From NCBI RefSeq assembly GCF_020216685.1, contig NZ_JAIWNS010000050.1, positions 1 to 10,094 of the forward strand: a stretch of DNA of 10,094 nt, written 5' to 3'. The DNA is from Methanospirillum hungatei (GTDB lineage: Archaea > Halobacteriota > Methanomicrobia > Methanomicrobiales > Methanospirillaceae). The notes below the pieces were generated by a model that searched no databases, was not told the DNA's origin, and was given only the letters and a program-made list of their open reading frames with translations. Shown piece by piece: positions 1 through 6,484 of the stretch. Made by a program: the position numbers and the translations under genes. How positions within the stretch are numbered: position 1 is the first letter of the stretch; each line of letters opens with the position of its first letter.

Positions 1-1
1 T

Positions 2-2425
2 GTTACCTGTTCTCCTGAACGGACCATCGTTGAGGATGATGAGAATTTCACCGGGGATGTCACATTGGAATTTCGGACAAATGCAGGAAAGGGTGCAATA
101 GAAACCATCCTTGGTGTATCGGATATAAAAACCCGGACAATCTCTGAGCCTGCCATACCTGCTGAAGTATCTGCTGTTCCCCTGGCGAAAGATGAACCCT
201 CCATTCCTCTGACAAAGGGTCCTTCAGATACCGGTGTCAGGTATGAAATCCATGTTGAGATTGCATCTTCGGTTGATTCGCGCAATCTTCGGTCAATGCT
301 GCTCCTTCAGAATCTTGAGGGGCTCGGAACTATCTCTCATCTCTCTCCAAAGCGTGAGATCATCGAGGATAGTGATACATACAACGGGATTATGGATATT
401 CTCCTCAGTACAGCCGAGCCACAGGAGAAGATCCATGCCCTGCTCAAAGGTTCAGATATCAAAAATTATTCAGTCCGGGTAGAAGTACCTGATATTTCAA
501 AAGACGGAGCTGCTTTGGAAGGTTCAGACAGTACCTCTTTTGCCGGAATCCGTGCATCATCAGCAGATAAGGCCGAGAAAAAACGGGAAGTTAAAAATAT
601 CCGGGTTGATATTGACCGGCTTGACCATATGATGAACCTGGTTGAGGATCTGGTCATCAACCGTGGACGCCTTGAGCAGATCGCCCAGCAATACAAGATT
701 AAAGAACTTGATGAAACCCTCAACATGGTCGGCAGGTCGGTATCTGATCTGCAGGTCATGATGATGGATATCCGGATGATTCCGCTGAATCATATCTTTA
801 ACCGGTTTCCACGAACAGTCCGTGACATTGCTGCCAAAGAAGGAAAGGAAGTTGACTTCGTGGTAGAAGGTGGTGACACAGAACTTGACCGGTCGGTTAT
901 GGACGGTCTGAATGATCCGCTATTACACCTCATCAGAAACGCTCTTGATCACGGCATTGAATCACCGGATGTCAGGATTGCAAACGGGAAAAACCCGAAA
1001 GGCAGGCTGACCCTCTCCGCATCCAGGGACAAGGATAATGTCATTATTGTCATTGAAGATGACGGTGGCGGTGTCAACGTTGAGAAGATTAAAAAGAAGG
1101 CTATTGAACGGGGTCTTATCACCGAAGAGATTGCAGCATCAATGAGTGATCAGGATGCATATGATCTCCTCTTCCAGCCCGGGTTTTCAACGGCAGATAA
1201 GATCACTGATATCAGCGGCCGGGGGGTAGGCCTCGATGTCGTGAAGACCACAATTGCCTCATTACAGGGCACAATAAAACTTGAGTCTGTTCCTGGTCAG
1301 GGGAGCAGGTTTGAGCTGGTCCTGCCTCCGACGATGGCAATTGTGATGGTAATGATGATCCGGATCAATGGGAAGCGCTGTGCCATCCCGATTACCAACG
1401 TTGCTGAGGTTGCAAGCCTTGCTGCATTCCCTATCCAGAACATCGGCAATGGAGAAGGTCTGCTGATGCGGAATGAGATCATTGTTCTTTACCGGCTTGA
1501 TGATATGTTTGGCCGGTCCAAGTCAGAAGAGGTCATCGTCGTTCTTCAGAATGGGAACCGAAAGGGTGCCATCATCGCAGATCTCATTGAAGGGCAGCAG
1601 GAGGTGGTTATAAAACCACTTTCGAAGTTTGTCGGAGCATGTGAGGGTGTCAGTGGTGTTACGATTCCAGGTGACGGGGAAGTAGTGCCGGTTCTTGATG
1701 TGAAGGCAATTCTTCGGGAAGGAGGACAGAAATCCGGACGGAAATCAGGCGGAAGGAGGGTGAAAAAGATGATAAAAAATGTGATAGCAGACGGAGATCT
1801 GGCTATTAGTGAACAACAGGCCGATGAACTGAGGGAACTTGGAAATATTGGCGCAGCTCATGCTGCAACAACCCTGTCTACAATTCTGAGTACGATGATA
1901 CAGATCCGGGTGCCTGAGATCATCCTGGTCAATCTCGCGAATCTGCGCAATTATCTTGATGATGTCATGGCCGCCATGACGGTCTTTCAGATACAGGGCC
2001 AGATCAAAGGTGAAGGGTATCTTATACTGCACATTCCTGAGGATTCGATCATCAGGCTTACCAATATCATGATTGGGACGACTGAGCTGAACCGGGAGAT
2101 TGATGACATGGACCGGAGTGCCATCAATGAGATCGGGAATATTATGACCTCATCGTTCCTTGATGCATGTGCCACTTTGCTGAATATCATCATGATCCCC
2201 TCCCCTCCTTCCATGGTCATTGATATGCCTCATGCTGCGCTTGAATCCATTATTGCTACCCAAGAGATTAAGGAGAATGTTGATGAAGTGGTGTTGTTCA
2301 GGACCGAACTGACCTGTGCAACCCATGAGATTAAAGCAAATATTATCCTCCTTCCAAGCAGATCCCTGCTTGCAGAAATTTTTGCCAGAATGGAGAATGT
2401 CATAGCGGTAGCAAAATCAGGCTGA
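2..2425 (+). CDS. cheA-cheC: Chemotaxis histidine kinase CheA fused to CheC phosphatase (5' partial)
   Basis: The frame is open from base 2 to the TGA at 2423-2425, so the N-terminus, including the expected P1 Hpt domain with the phosphorylated His, lies upstream. The TTG at 65 is not a real start. Numbering residues from codon 65, I see a P2-like CheY-binding module (57-145), a P3 dimerisation helix pair (about 175-260), and an HATPase with N box RNALDHGIE (291-299), G1 EDDGGG (331-336) and G2 GRGVGLDVV (385-393). A CheW-like P5 domain covers about 421-548. A basic Gly-rich linker (551-568) leads into a complete CheC domain (about 580-780). CheC motif 1 is D587/E591/N594/P617 and motif 2 is S685/E689/N692/P715, both with the family spacing D/S-x3-E-x2-N-x22-P. 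Family knowledge: CheA phosphorylates CheY and CheC dephosphorylates CheY-P. One polypeptide would hold both activities. The alternative is two proteins made through the internal start at 1769, or a frameshift near 1701-1760. The domain calls are firm; the fusion is certain only at the reading-frame level. Confidence 0.93.
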   Translation, partial: VTCSPERTIVEDDENFTGDVTLEFRTNAGKGAIETILGVSDIKTRTISEPAIPAEVSAVPLAKDEPSIPLTKGPSDTGVRYEIHVEIASSVDSRNLRSMLLLQNLEGLGTISHLSPKREIIEDSDTYNGIMDILLSTAEPQEKIHALLKGSDIKNYSVRVEVPDISKDGAALEGSDSTSFAGIRASSADKAEKKREVKNIRVDIDRLDHMMNLVEDLVINRGRLEQIAQQYKIKELDETLNMVGRSVSDLQVMMMDIRMIPLNHIFNRFPRTVRDIAAKEGKEVDFVVEGGDTELDRSVMDGLNDPLLHLIRNALDHGIESPDVRIANGKNPKGRLTLSASRDKDNVIIVIEDDGGGVNVEKIKKKAIERGLITEEIAASMSDQDAYDLLFQPGFSTADKITDISGRGVGLDVVKTTIASLQGTIKLESVPGQGSRFELVLPPTMAIVMVMMIRINGKRCAIPITNVAEVASLAAFPIQNIGNGEGLLMRNEIIVLYRLDDMFGRSKSEEVIVVLQNGNRKGAIIADLIEGQQEVVIKPLSKFVGACEGVSGVTIPGDGEVVPVLDVKAILREGGQKSGRKSGGRRVKKMIKNVIADGDLAISEQQADELRELGNIGAAHAATTLSTILSTMIQIRVPEIILVNLANLRNYLDDVMAAMTVFQIQGQIKGEGYLILHIPEDSIIRLTNIMIGTTELNREIDDMDRSAINEIGNIMTSSFLDACATLLNIIMIPSPPSMVIDMPHAALESIIATQEIKENVDEVVLFRTELTCATHEIKANIILLPSRSLLAEIFARMENVIAVAKSG
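1753..1771 (+). promoter_or_regulatory. Internal Shine-Dalgarno and ATG before the CheC domain
   Basis: AAGGAGG at 1753-1759 followed 9 bases later by ATG (1769-1771). A second copy of the core GGAAGGAGG lies at 1717-1725 without a well-spaced ATG. The site is inside an open frame, so it would work as an internal ribosome binding site for CheC. In the next frame a TGA at 1761-1763 sits between this SD and the ATG, which is the layout expected if cheA once ended here. Confidence 0.6.
1769..2425 (+). CDS. cheC: CheC, possible separately initiated product nested in the cheA-cheC frame
   Basis: An ATG at 1769 lies in frame with the fusion, about 20 codons after the end of the CheW-like domain, exactly where a stand-alone CheC would begin (MIKNVIADGD). 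An AAGGAGG at 1753-1759 sits 9 bases upstream, the best Shine-Dalgarno match I see in the window. The product would be 218 residues, slightly longer than a typical CheC of about 200. It contains two CheC half-domains, each with the D/S-x3-E-x2-N motif, so it should be an active CheY-P phosphatase and a possible CheD partner. The role in archaea is adaptation of the chemotaxis signal to the archaellum. Stop TGA at 2423-2425 is 5 bases before cheD, which suggests translational coupling. Whether free CheC is made in addition to, or instead of, the fusion cannot be told from sequence alone. Confidence 0.55.
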   Translation: MIKNVIADGDLAISEQQADELRELGNIGAAHAATTLSTILSTMIQIRVPEIILVNLANLRNYLDDVMAAMTVFQIQGQIKGEGYLILHIPEDSIIRLTNIMIGTTELNREIDDMDRSAINEIGNIMTSSFLDACATLLNIIMIPSPPSMVIDMPHAALESIIATQEIKENVDEVVLFRTELTCATHEIKANIILLPSRSLLAEIFARMENVIAVAKSG

Positions 2426-2430
2426 ATTGA

Positions 2431-2931
2431 ATGAGCGAGACAATTACCGGCAGTGACCAGCGTGAGGTCATCATCATCGGTATTGGTGAATGGAGTACCG
2501 GGGATACTGTCATGACATCCATAGGTCTTGGTTCCTGCATCGGTCTTGTAATTCATGATGAAACACGAAAGATCGGTGGTCTTGCCCATGTCATGCTTCC
2601 AAAATCAAGCGGAAAACCAAATGAAAGGGCGGGAAAATACGCTGATACCGCGGTTGAAGTTCTGATTAAGGAACTTACGCAAAAAGGAAGCAAGGTAAGC
2701 AACCTGAAGGCAAAACTTGCCGGTGGCGCCTCCATGTTTCAGAACTTTTCAGGAAACCTGAATATCGGTGAGCGGAATGCTGAAGCACTCAAGGCCATCT
2801 TAAAAGAATTATCCATCCCAATTGTCCGGGAAGACCTGGGCGGGACCATTGGAAGGACAGTAACCTATTATCCAAAAGAAAACGGCCGGTTAGTCATAAG
2901 GCAGGCTGACGGGACAACAAGAGAAATTTAA
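2431..2931 (+). CDS. cheD: Chemotaxis protein CheD, receptor glutamine deamidase
   Basis: The product is 166 residues, normal for CheD. Family role: it deamidates specific glutamines on methyl-accepting chemotaxis receptors and binds CheC, raising CheC phosphatase activity and linking CheY-P level to receptor state. The Cys-His pair is visible: Cys36 in LGSCIGL and His53 in GGLAHVMLP, 17 residues apart as in Thermotoga CheD (Cys27/His44). The third catalytic residue, Thr six positions before the Cys, is Ser30 here. The C-terminal part has LAGGASMF (about 95-102) and GGTIGRTV (137-144), typical of the family. The ATG at 2431 is 5 bases after the cheA-cheC stop and has no clear Shine-Dalgarno, so translation is probably coupled to the upstream gene. 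It shares an operon with cheA-cheC and is convergent to the TPR-CheC gene. Confidence 0.95.
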
Positions 2932-2932
2932 A

Positions 2933-2939
2933 TTTTTTT
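2933..2939 (+). terminator. Poly-T terminator after cheD
   Basis: Seven T in a row directly after the cheD stop, in the 6 bp between convergent genes. No hairpin precedes it. Oligo-T without a stem is the usual archaeal terminator form. On the other strand only short T3 runs follow the TPR-CheC stop, so that transcript may read into antisense of cheD. Confidence 0.55.
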
Positions 2940-4578
2940 ACATCCCTGCCGCTGAATCTTCGATTATCTTTTCAAGCATCTTAACGATATCAAGCAGGAC
3001 CGGCGGGTTTGGCAGCATAAATATGTTCAGACTGAGCTCATGTTCATCACATATCAGTTCAGTCTTGAAAAAGACAACATTATCATAGAGAATATTACTC
3101 TCTTTAATCACCAGATCAAAGACATTTTTCGGGAGATCAAAAATTGTTCTGGGCGGTGAGGGGAGCATAATAATTCCCAGTAATTCTGCAGTGCCATCAA
3201 GAAAGGCCGATACCATGATATTCCCGATCTCATTGATGGCACTCTCATCCATCTCATTGAGCGGCCGGTCAGGTTCAATGGGCAGTCCAAGCATGATGCT
3301 TGTCATCTGAATGACCGACTCCTGCGGGACGTGGAGAATGACATACCCTGCTTTTGCCATCTGACCTTCCATGGTAAAGACGACCATGGCAGAAAGACCC
3401 TGTTCAATCTGCTCATTAATGGCACGAAGGTCTACGATACTAATCTCCGGAACATTCAGCATTATGGGGGTGTTCAGCATCGTGGAGAGCGTGGTTGCTG
3501 CGTGAGAAGCACCAATATTCCCAAGTTCCCTGAGCGCATCTTTCTGATTGTCATTTAGGTCTACCCGGAAATCATCGATTGATTTATCTTTCATAGTAAT
3601 GGTGAGCGGTGCTGCCCCAGTCCGGGGAATTTGTTCCTCAGCCTGGTTTTGTTCAGTATCAGCGGTTCCATCATCAGGGATCTCATCCTTGTATTGCATG
3701 AGGATGCTCATGACCGGATCATCAGCAGATATACTGGATTTCGGTGCCGGTTTTGATGGCTCTTCCTCTGGTTCGCTGCTCTCTTCTGATGAAGGCTCCT
3801 GGTCAGAAGAGTACTGGGCGAGGATGGACATTACAATATCTGCTTCACTCTGGGGCTTTTGAGGTTCAGCTGGTTTTCCCTCCGGAGCCTTTTCCTCTGT
3901 TACAGATGATTCTTCATATAACTCATCATCAGTCAGTAGAGGTGCAGTTCTCACCGGTTCAGAAGGAGTTTTATGAGATATGGATGCGGTTTCCCGTTTA
4001 GGCTGGCCCTCAAAGGACTGACAGCGCTCCAGATGCTCTCTTGCCACCGGATCAGCCGGATAAATTGCGAGAGCCTCTTCAAATGCCCGGCACGCAAGAG
4101 AGTACTCTCCCAGTTCCTCGTAAGAAAGACCAATTTTAATAAACGGTTCAATAAAATCCGGGTGAATGGTACTGGCGGATTCAAAATACTGGATCGCCGC
4201 ATAGTAGTTTTTCTGGTCCATGAGGAGATTCCCCCACTGCATGTACCTGATATAAATCTCCTCTTCTGGCCTTGACCGGTATTTCGGACGGTATTGATCG
4301 GTTTTCAGTCCGGGGCGCATCAGGAGCGAGAGGTTTTTGCGTGCGACCGGGTTCTCAGGGTCAATATCAAGTGCTGTCGTGAAACACTTTCTCGCATGGG
4401 AAAACCGCCCCATCCTTACATAGGTATACCCGAGATTTATTATCGCAGCAACATTATCCGGGTCCTGTGTAAAGGCTTTTCTGAATAAAAATGATGCCTG
4501 ATCATAGTCCTTCCTTTCAAGGGCTGATTCACCCATACGGAGTAGATTTCTGACCTCCCGGCGTAATGCGGCATCCAT
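2938..4578 (-). CDS. TPR-repeat protein with C-terminal CheC phosphatase domain
   Basis: ATG at 4578 gives 546 residues; a TTG nine bases upstream (4587) is also possible but less likely. From the N-terminus there are four TPR repeats (about 8-41, 43-76, 109-142, 143-176, with consensus W/LG..Y..G.Y..A...F..AL...P). Residues about 185-335 form an acidic Ser/Glu/Pro-rich, probably disordered linker. It contains two copies of D-[IP]-VMSIL-x-QY (VMSIL at 249-253 and 289-293). A full CheC domain covers about 338-540. CheC sites are D347/E351/N354/P377 and S446/E450/N453/P476, both with canonical spacing, so the phosphatase should be active on CheY-P. By eye the CheC part is roughly half identical to the one fused to CheA, including long identical stretches around both sites, which points to paralogues. 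No signal peptide or membrane segment is seen, so it is cytosolic. TPRs normally bind partner proteins; a scaffold that places the phosphatase at a receptor or motor complex is my inference. It has its own promoter and convergent orientation to cheD. Confidence 0.9.
   Translation of the reverse strand: MDAALRREVRNLLRMGESALERKDYDQASFLFRKAFTQDPDNVAAIINLGYTYVRMGRFSHARKCFTTALDIDPENPVARKNLSLLMRPGLKTDQYRPKYRSRPEEEIYIRYMQWGNLLMDQKNYYAAIQYFESASTIHPDFIEPFIKIGLSYEELGEYSLACRAFEEALAIYPADPVAREHLERCQSFEGQPKRETASISHKTPSEPVRTAPLLTDDELYEESSVTEEKAPEGKPAEPQKPQSEADIVMSILAQYSSDQEPSSEESSEPEEEPSKPAPKSSISADDPVMSILMQYKDEIPDDGTADTEQNQAEEQIPRTGAAPLTITMKDKSIDDFRVDLNDNQKDALRELGNIGASHAATTLSTMLNTPIMLNVPEISIVDLRAINEQIEQGLSAMVVFTMEGQMAKAGYVILHVPQESVIQMTSIMLGLPIEPDRPLNEMDESAINEIGNIMVSAFLDGTAELLGIIMLPSPPRTIFDLPKNVFDLVIKESNILYDNVVFFKTELICDEHELSLNIFMLPNPPVLLDIVKMLEKIIEDSAAGM
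3691..3840 (-). repeat. Duplicated peptide motif D-[IP]-VMSIL-x-QY in the TPR-CheC linker
   Basis: Two copies, encoded by 3811-3840 (DIVMSILAQY) and 3691-3720 (DPVMSILMQY), exactly 40 residues apart in an acidic low-complexity linker. Codons differ between copies (for example tcc/agc for Ser, gta/gtc for Val, cag/caa for Gln), so the peptide rather than the DNA appears conserved. Each could form a short amphipathic helix and act as a docking motif. Confidence 0.8.
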
Positions 4579-4604
4579 AGCAATCAATGAATATGTGAAA
4601 ATTC

Positions 4605-4622
4605 CCCGGAAAAATTACCGGG
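4605..4622. repeat. Inverted repeat CCCGG-N8-CCGGG in the TPR-CheC leader
   Basis: Perfect 5 bp arms with an AT-rich 8-base spacer, 27 bases upstream of the ATG at 4578 on the minus strand. It lies between the putative TATA box and the start codon, so it would be in the mRNA leader as a short hairpin or serve as a protein binding site. Short arms make chance occurrence possible. Confidence 0.3.
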
Positions 4623-4658
4623 TATACAGGCTGATAGTAGAATTATTCTGTGTATAGA

Positions 4659-4667
4659 TTATATACA
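4659..4667 (-). promoter_or_regulatory. Putative TATA box for the TPR-CheC gene
   Basis: Minus-strand TGTATATAA, about 80 bases before the ATG at 4578. A start about 25 bases downstream of it would give a leader of roughly 55-60 bases containing the inverted repeat at 4605-4622. It is the best TATA match in the gap between pdaD and this gene. I see no convincing Shine-Dalgarno close to the ATG. Confidence 0.5.
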
Positions 4668-4696
4668 TTGCTCAATGGTCCTTTTCAATACAGTAT

Positions 4697-5242
4697 TTAC
4701 ATGACAAATACAGCTGCAGCAAGGACCGTTGTCCACCGCCCGTCCGGGTCACCCTTTTCTGATGTGCAGATATGTGACGTTTTTATTATCTTGCCACTTG
4801 CTTTGTAAATCTGCTCCCGCTCCTGCCATGCCGTGTCAGGATCAAATTCTATACCAAGGGTGGTTGCAAGCATGGTTGCTGCAAGATCCTCCGCATACTC
4901 TCCTGCCTGGAGCTGGGTCTCCCCATAGGAGTGATGCTCTGAAAGATACCCGTAATGGTTTTTCTCCTCAGGAACTGCAAGACCTATCGCAGCACTCATC
5001 AGGCGGTTTGGTTCATTGGTGTCATTCCTGGCCATTACCGTATACACGATCTCTCCAGGTTTTAACATACTCAGGCCTTCCTCCCGTGATATCTCGATGC
5101 AGTTCGGAGGATAAATGCTTGAGACATTGACAATATTAAACATCTCAATACCTGCTGATCGCAGGGCGGCTTCGAAGGATGCCAGCCGGTCTTTATGAAC
5201 TCCAACCCCTCCGGTGAAGAAGACTCTCCGCGGGACCATCAT
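4697..5242 (-). CDS. pdaD: Pyruvoyl-dependent arginine decarboxylase
   Basis: The enzyme converts arginine to agmatine and CO2, the first step of archaeal polyamine synthesis; it is cytosolic. The ATG at 5242 (second ATG at 5239) gives 181 residues, close to the family size; the frame also has a TTG at 5278 that would add 12 poorly conserved residues. The self-cleavage site is visible as NVSSIYPP: cleavage between Ser41 and Ser42 should turn Ser42 into the pyruvoyl group of the large subunit. Asn36 (in FNIVNVSS) matches Asn47 of the Methanocaldococcus enzyme, and the Glu in YLSEHH (residue 102) probably matches its catalytic Glu109. The N-terminal [20 protein letters not shown] and the [15 protein letters not shown] segment are typical of the family. 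It is divergent from carA, with 184 bp between starts, and linked to arginine synthesis genes, which fits supply and use of arginine. Confidence 0.95.
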   Translation of the reverse strand: MMVPRRVFFTGGVGVHKDRLASFEAALRSAGIEMFNIVNVSSIYPPNCIEISREEGLSMLKPGEIVYTVMARNDTNEPNRLMSAAIGLAVPEEKNHYGYLSEHHSYGETQLQAGEYAEDLAATMLATTLGIEFDPDTAWQEREQIYKASGKIIKTSHICTSEKGDPDGRWTTVLAAAVFVM

Positions 5243-5266
5243 TCTATATCCATGAGCTGTGATTGA

Positions 5267-5276
5267 CCATAAAAAC
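5267..5276 (-). promoter_or_regulatory. Possible TATA-like element for pdaD
   Basis: Minus-strand GTTTTTATGG centred about 29 bases before the ATG at 5242. At that distance transcription would begin almost at the start codon, giving a leaderless or near-leaderless mRNA. This would fit the lack of a strong Shine-Dalgarno, and would exclude the upstream TTG as start. The match to a TATA box is only moderate. Confidence 0.35.
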
Positions 5277-5386
5277 AATCCGTCTGCACAGGTATCAAAA
5301 AACAGTCAAAAATTGTGTCAGCACACGCCTTCAGTCCGGGTGTCTGAATTCCGCAGATAGAGCATGAGGGGCCTATCCGGTTGTAC

Positions 5387-5395
5387 CTTATAATC
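5387..5395 (+). promoter_or_regulatory. Putative TATA box of the carAB operon
   Basis: CTTATAATC centred about 36 bases before the carA ATG at 5427. A start about 25 bases downstream would leave a leader of roughly 10 bases. The rest of the 184 bp divergent region with pdaD (5243-5426) holds no gene or clear longer repeat that I can see; an operator for an arginine or pyrimidine regulator could be there but is not recognisable. Confidence 0.5.
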
Positions 5396-5426
5396 TTATC
5401 AGGCTAACACATATGGGATATTCACC

Positions 5427-6482
5427 ATGAAGGCAGTGCTCGGACTCGAGAATGGACGATATTTCTTCGGAGAGGGCTTTGGAGTTGAGGGTGAAACAGG
5501 AGGCGAACTCGTGTTTACAACCCAGATGACCGGATACATGGAAGCTCTCACTGATCCGAGTTATCATGGTCAGATTCTTCTTTTCACCTATCCGTTAATT
5601 GGAAATTACGGCGTCGATACAGAAAACTTTCAAAATCCGCGTGTCTGGGCAGGGGGGTGTGTTATCCATGAACTCTGCCGGAAACCCGCGCAATCACCTC
5701 CTCTCCACTCTTTTTTTGAAGAACAGGGTCTTCTTGGGATATCCGGGATTGATACCCGCCATCTTACCATCAGCATTCGTGAACAGGGAACTGTTCGTGC
5801 AGCTCTTATCACCGGGAGTGATGACTGGCAGGCAGCGGTTGAGATGGCACAGAAAACCCCGGATATTACCCAACAATCCCTCATCCCTGATGTCAGTTGT
5901 AAAAAACCCTGGCATCATCCGGGGACCGGACCCAGAGTTGCGGTTCTGGATCTTGGAATTAAGACTAACATGCTCAAATCTCTCTCTTCACGGGGCGGCG
6001 ACCTCTATGTCTTTCCCCATGATGCAAAAGCTGATGAGATTCTTGCCTGTCGTCCGGATGGGCTCTTCATCAGTAATGGTCCGGGGGATCCAAAACAGGC
6101 ACAGACGACCATAGCAACAGTCCGCGAACTGATCGGTCAGATGCCTGTCTTTGGTATCTGTATGGGGAATCAGATATGTGGCCTCTCTCTTGGTGCGGAC
6201 TGCAGAAAGATGAAGTTCGGACATCGGGGGGCAAACCAGCCGGTCAGATGCATTGACGGGAGTATCTCCATTACGTCCCAGAATCATGGATTTGTTGTTG
6301 ACGGCGATACCCTTCCGGAAGGGTGCAGAATTTCTTATGTAAACTGTAATGACGGGACTCTTGAAGGTTTTGAGGATCCCTCACTTGATATCTATTGTGT
6401 TCAGTTCCATCCGGAAGCACATGCAGGTCCGCATGATACCGAGGAAAAATATTTTGATACCATGTTTCGGAGGATGGTCTGA
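5427..6482 (+). CDS. carA: Carbamoyl-phosphate synthase small (glutaminase) subunit
   Basis: CarA releases ammonia from glutamine and passes it to CarB for carbamoyl phosphate synthesis, feeding arginine and pyrimidine pathways. The 351 residues are a little shorter than E. coli CarA (about 380). The N-terminal CarA-specific domain (1-150) shows MTGYMEALTDPSYHGQ (34-49) and TYPLIGNYGV (54-63). The class I glutamine amidotransferase domain (about 170-351) has nucleophile Cys245 in FGICMGNQ and partner residues His328 and Glu330 in QFHPEA. The oxyanion-loop motif SNGPGDP is at 216-222. The position after the nucleophile elbow Gly is Asn, where most CarA have His (GxCxGHQ); this residue is not part of the triad. 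The start ATG is preceded by a TATA-like box and has only a weak GGGAT nearby. Its TGA shares one base with the carB ATG, so the two subunits are translationally coupled. Confidence 0.97.
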   Translation: MKAVLGLENGRYFFGEGFGVEGETGGELVFTTQMTGYMEALTDPSYHGQILLFTYPLIGNYGVDTENFQNPRVWAGGCVIHELCRKPAQSPPLHSFFEEQGLLGISGIDTRHLTISIREQGTVRAALITGSDDWQAAVEMAQKTPDITQQSLIPDVSCKKPWHHPGTGPRVAVLDLGIKTNMLKSLSSRGGDLYVFPHDAKADEILACRPDGLFISNGPGDPKQAQTTIATVRELIGQMPVFGICMGNQICGLSLGADCRKMKFGHRGANQPVRCIDGSISITSQNHGFVVDGDTLPEGCRISYVNCNDGTLEGFEDPSLDIYCVQFHPEAHAGPHDTEEKYFDTMFRRMV

Positions 6483-6484
6483 TG
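6469..6484 (+). promoter_or_regulatory. Shine-Dalgarno and start overlap for carB
   Basis: GGAGG at 6469-6473 inside the end of carA, 8 bases before the carB ATG at 6482. The carA stop TGA (6480-6482) and the carB ATG (6482-6484) share one A, so translation is coupled and fixes the carB start. Confidence 0.8.

Noticed and set aside
65..67. TTG as start of the CheA frame
   Set aside because: The frame is open upstream to base 2 and the upstream residues belong to a P2-like domain, so this is an internal codon of a truncated gene.
1701..1763. Programmed frameshift at the end of cheA
   Set aside because: A +1 shift would give a stop at 1761-1763, but I see no slippery run of the usual type; the in-frame reading needs no such event. 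Sequence error stays possible and is noted under the fusion.
2230..2589. 119-codon minus-strand frame across the CheC end and cheD start
   Set aside because: Antisense to two well-supported coding regions, with no recognisable motif.
4729..5130. 133-codon plus-strand frame opposite pdaD
   Set aside because: Shadow of pdaD, whose cleavage site and catalytic residues are clear on the minus strand.
5243..5426. Small RNA or riboswitch between pdaD and carA
   Set aside because: The gap is short, the probable carA leader is only about 10 bases, and no stable fold or known riboswitch core is evident by eye.
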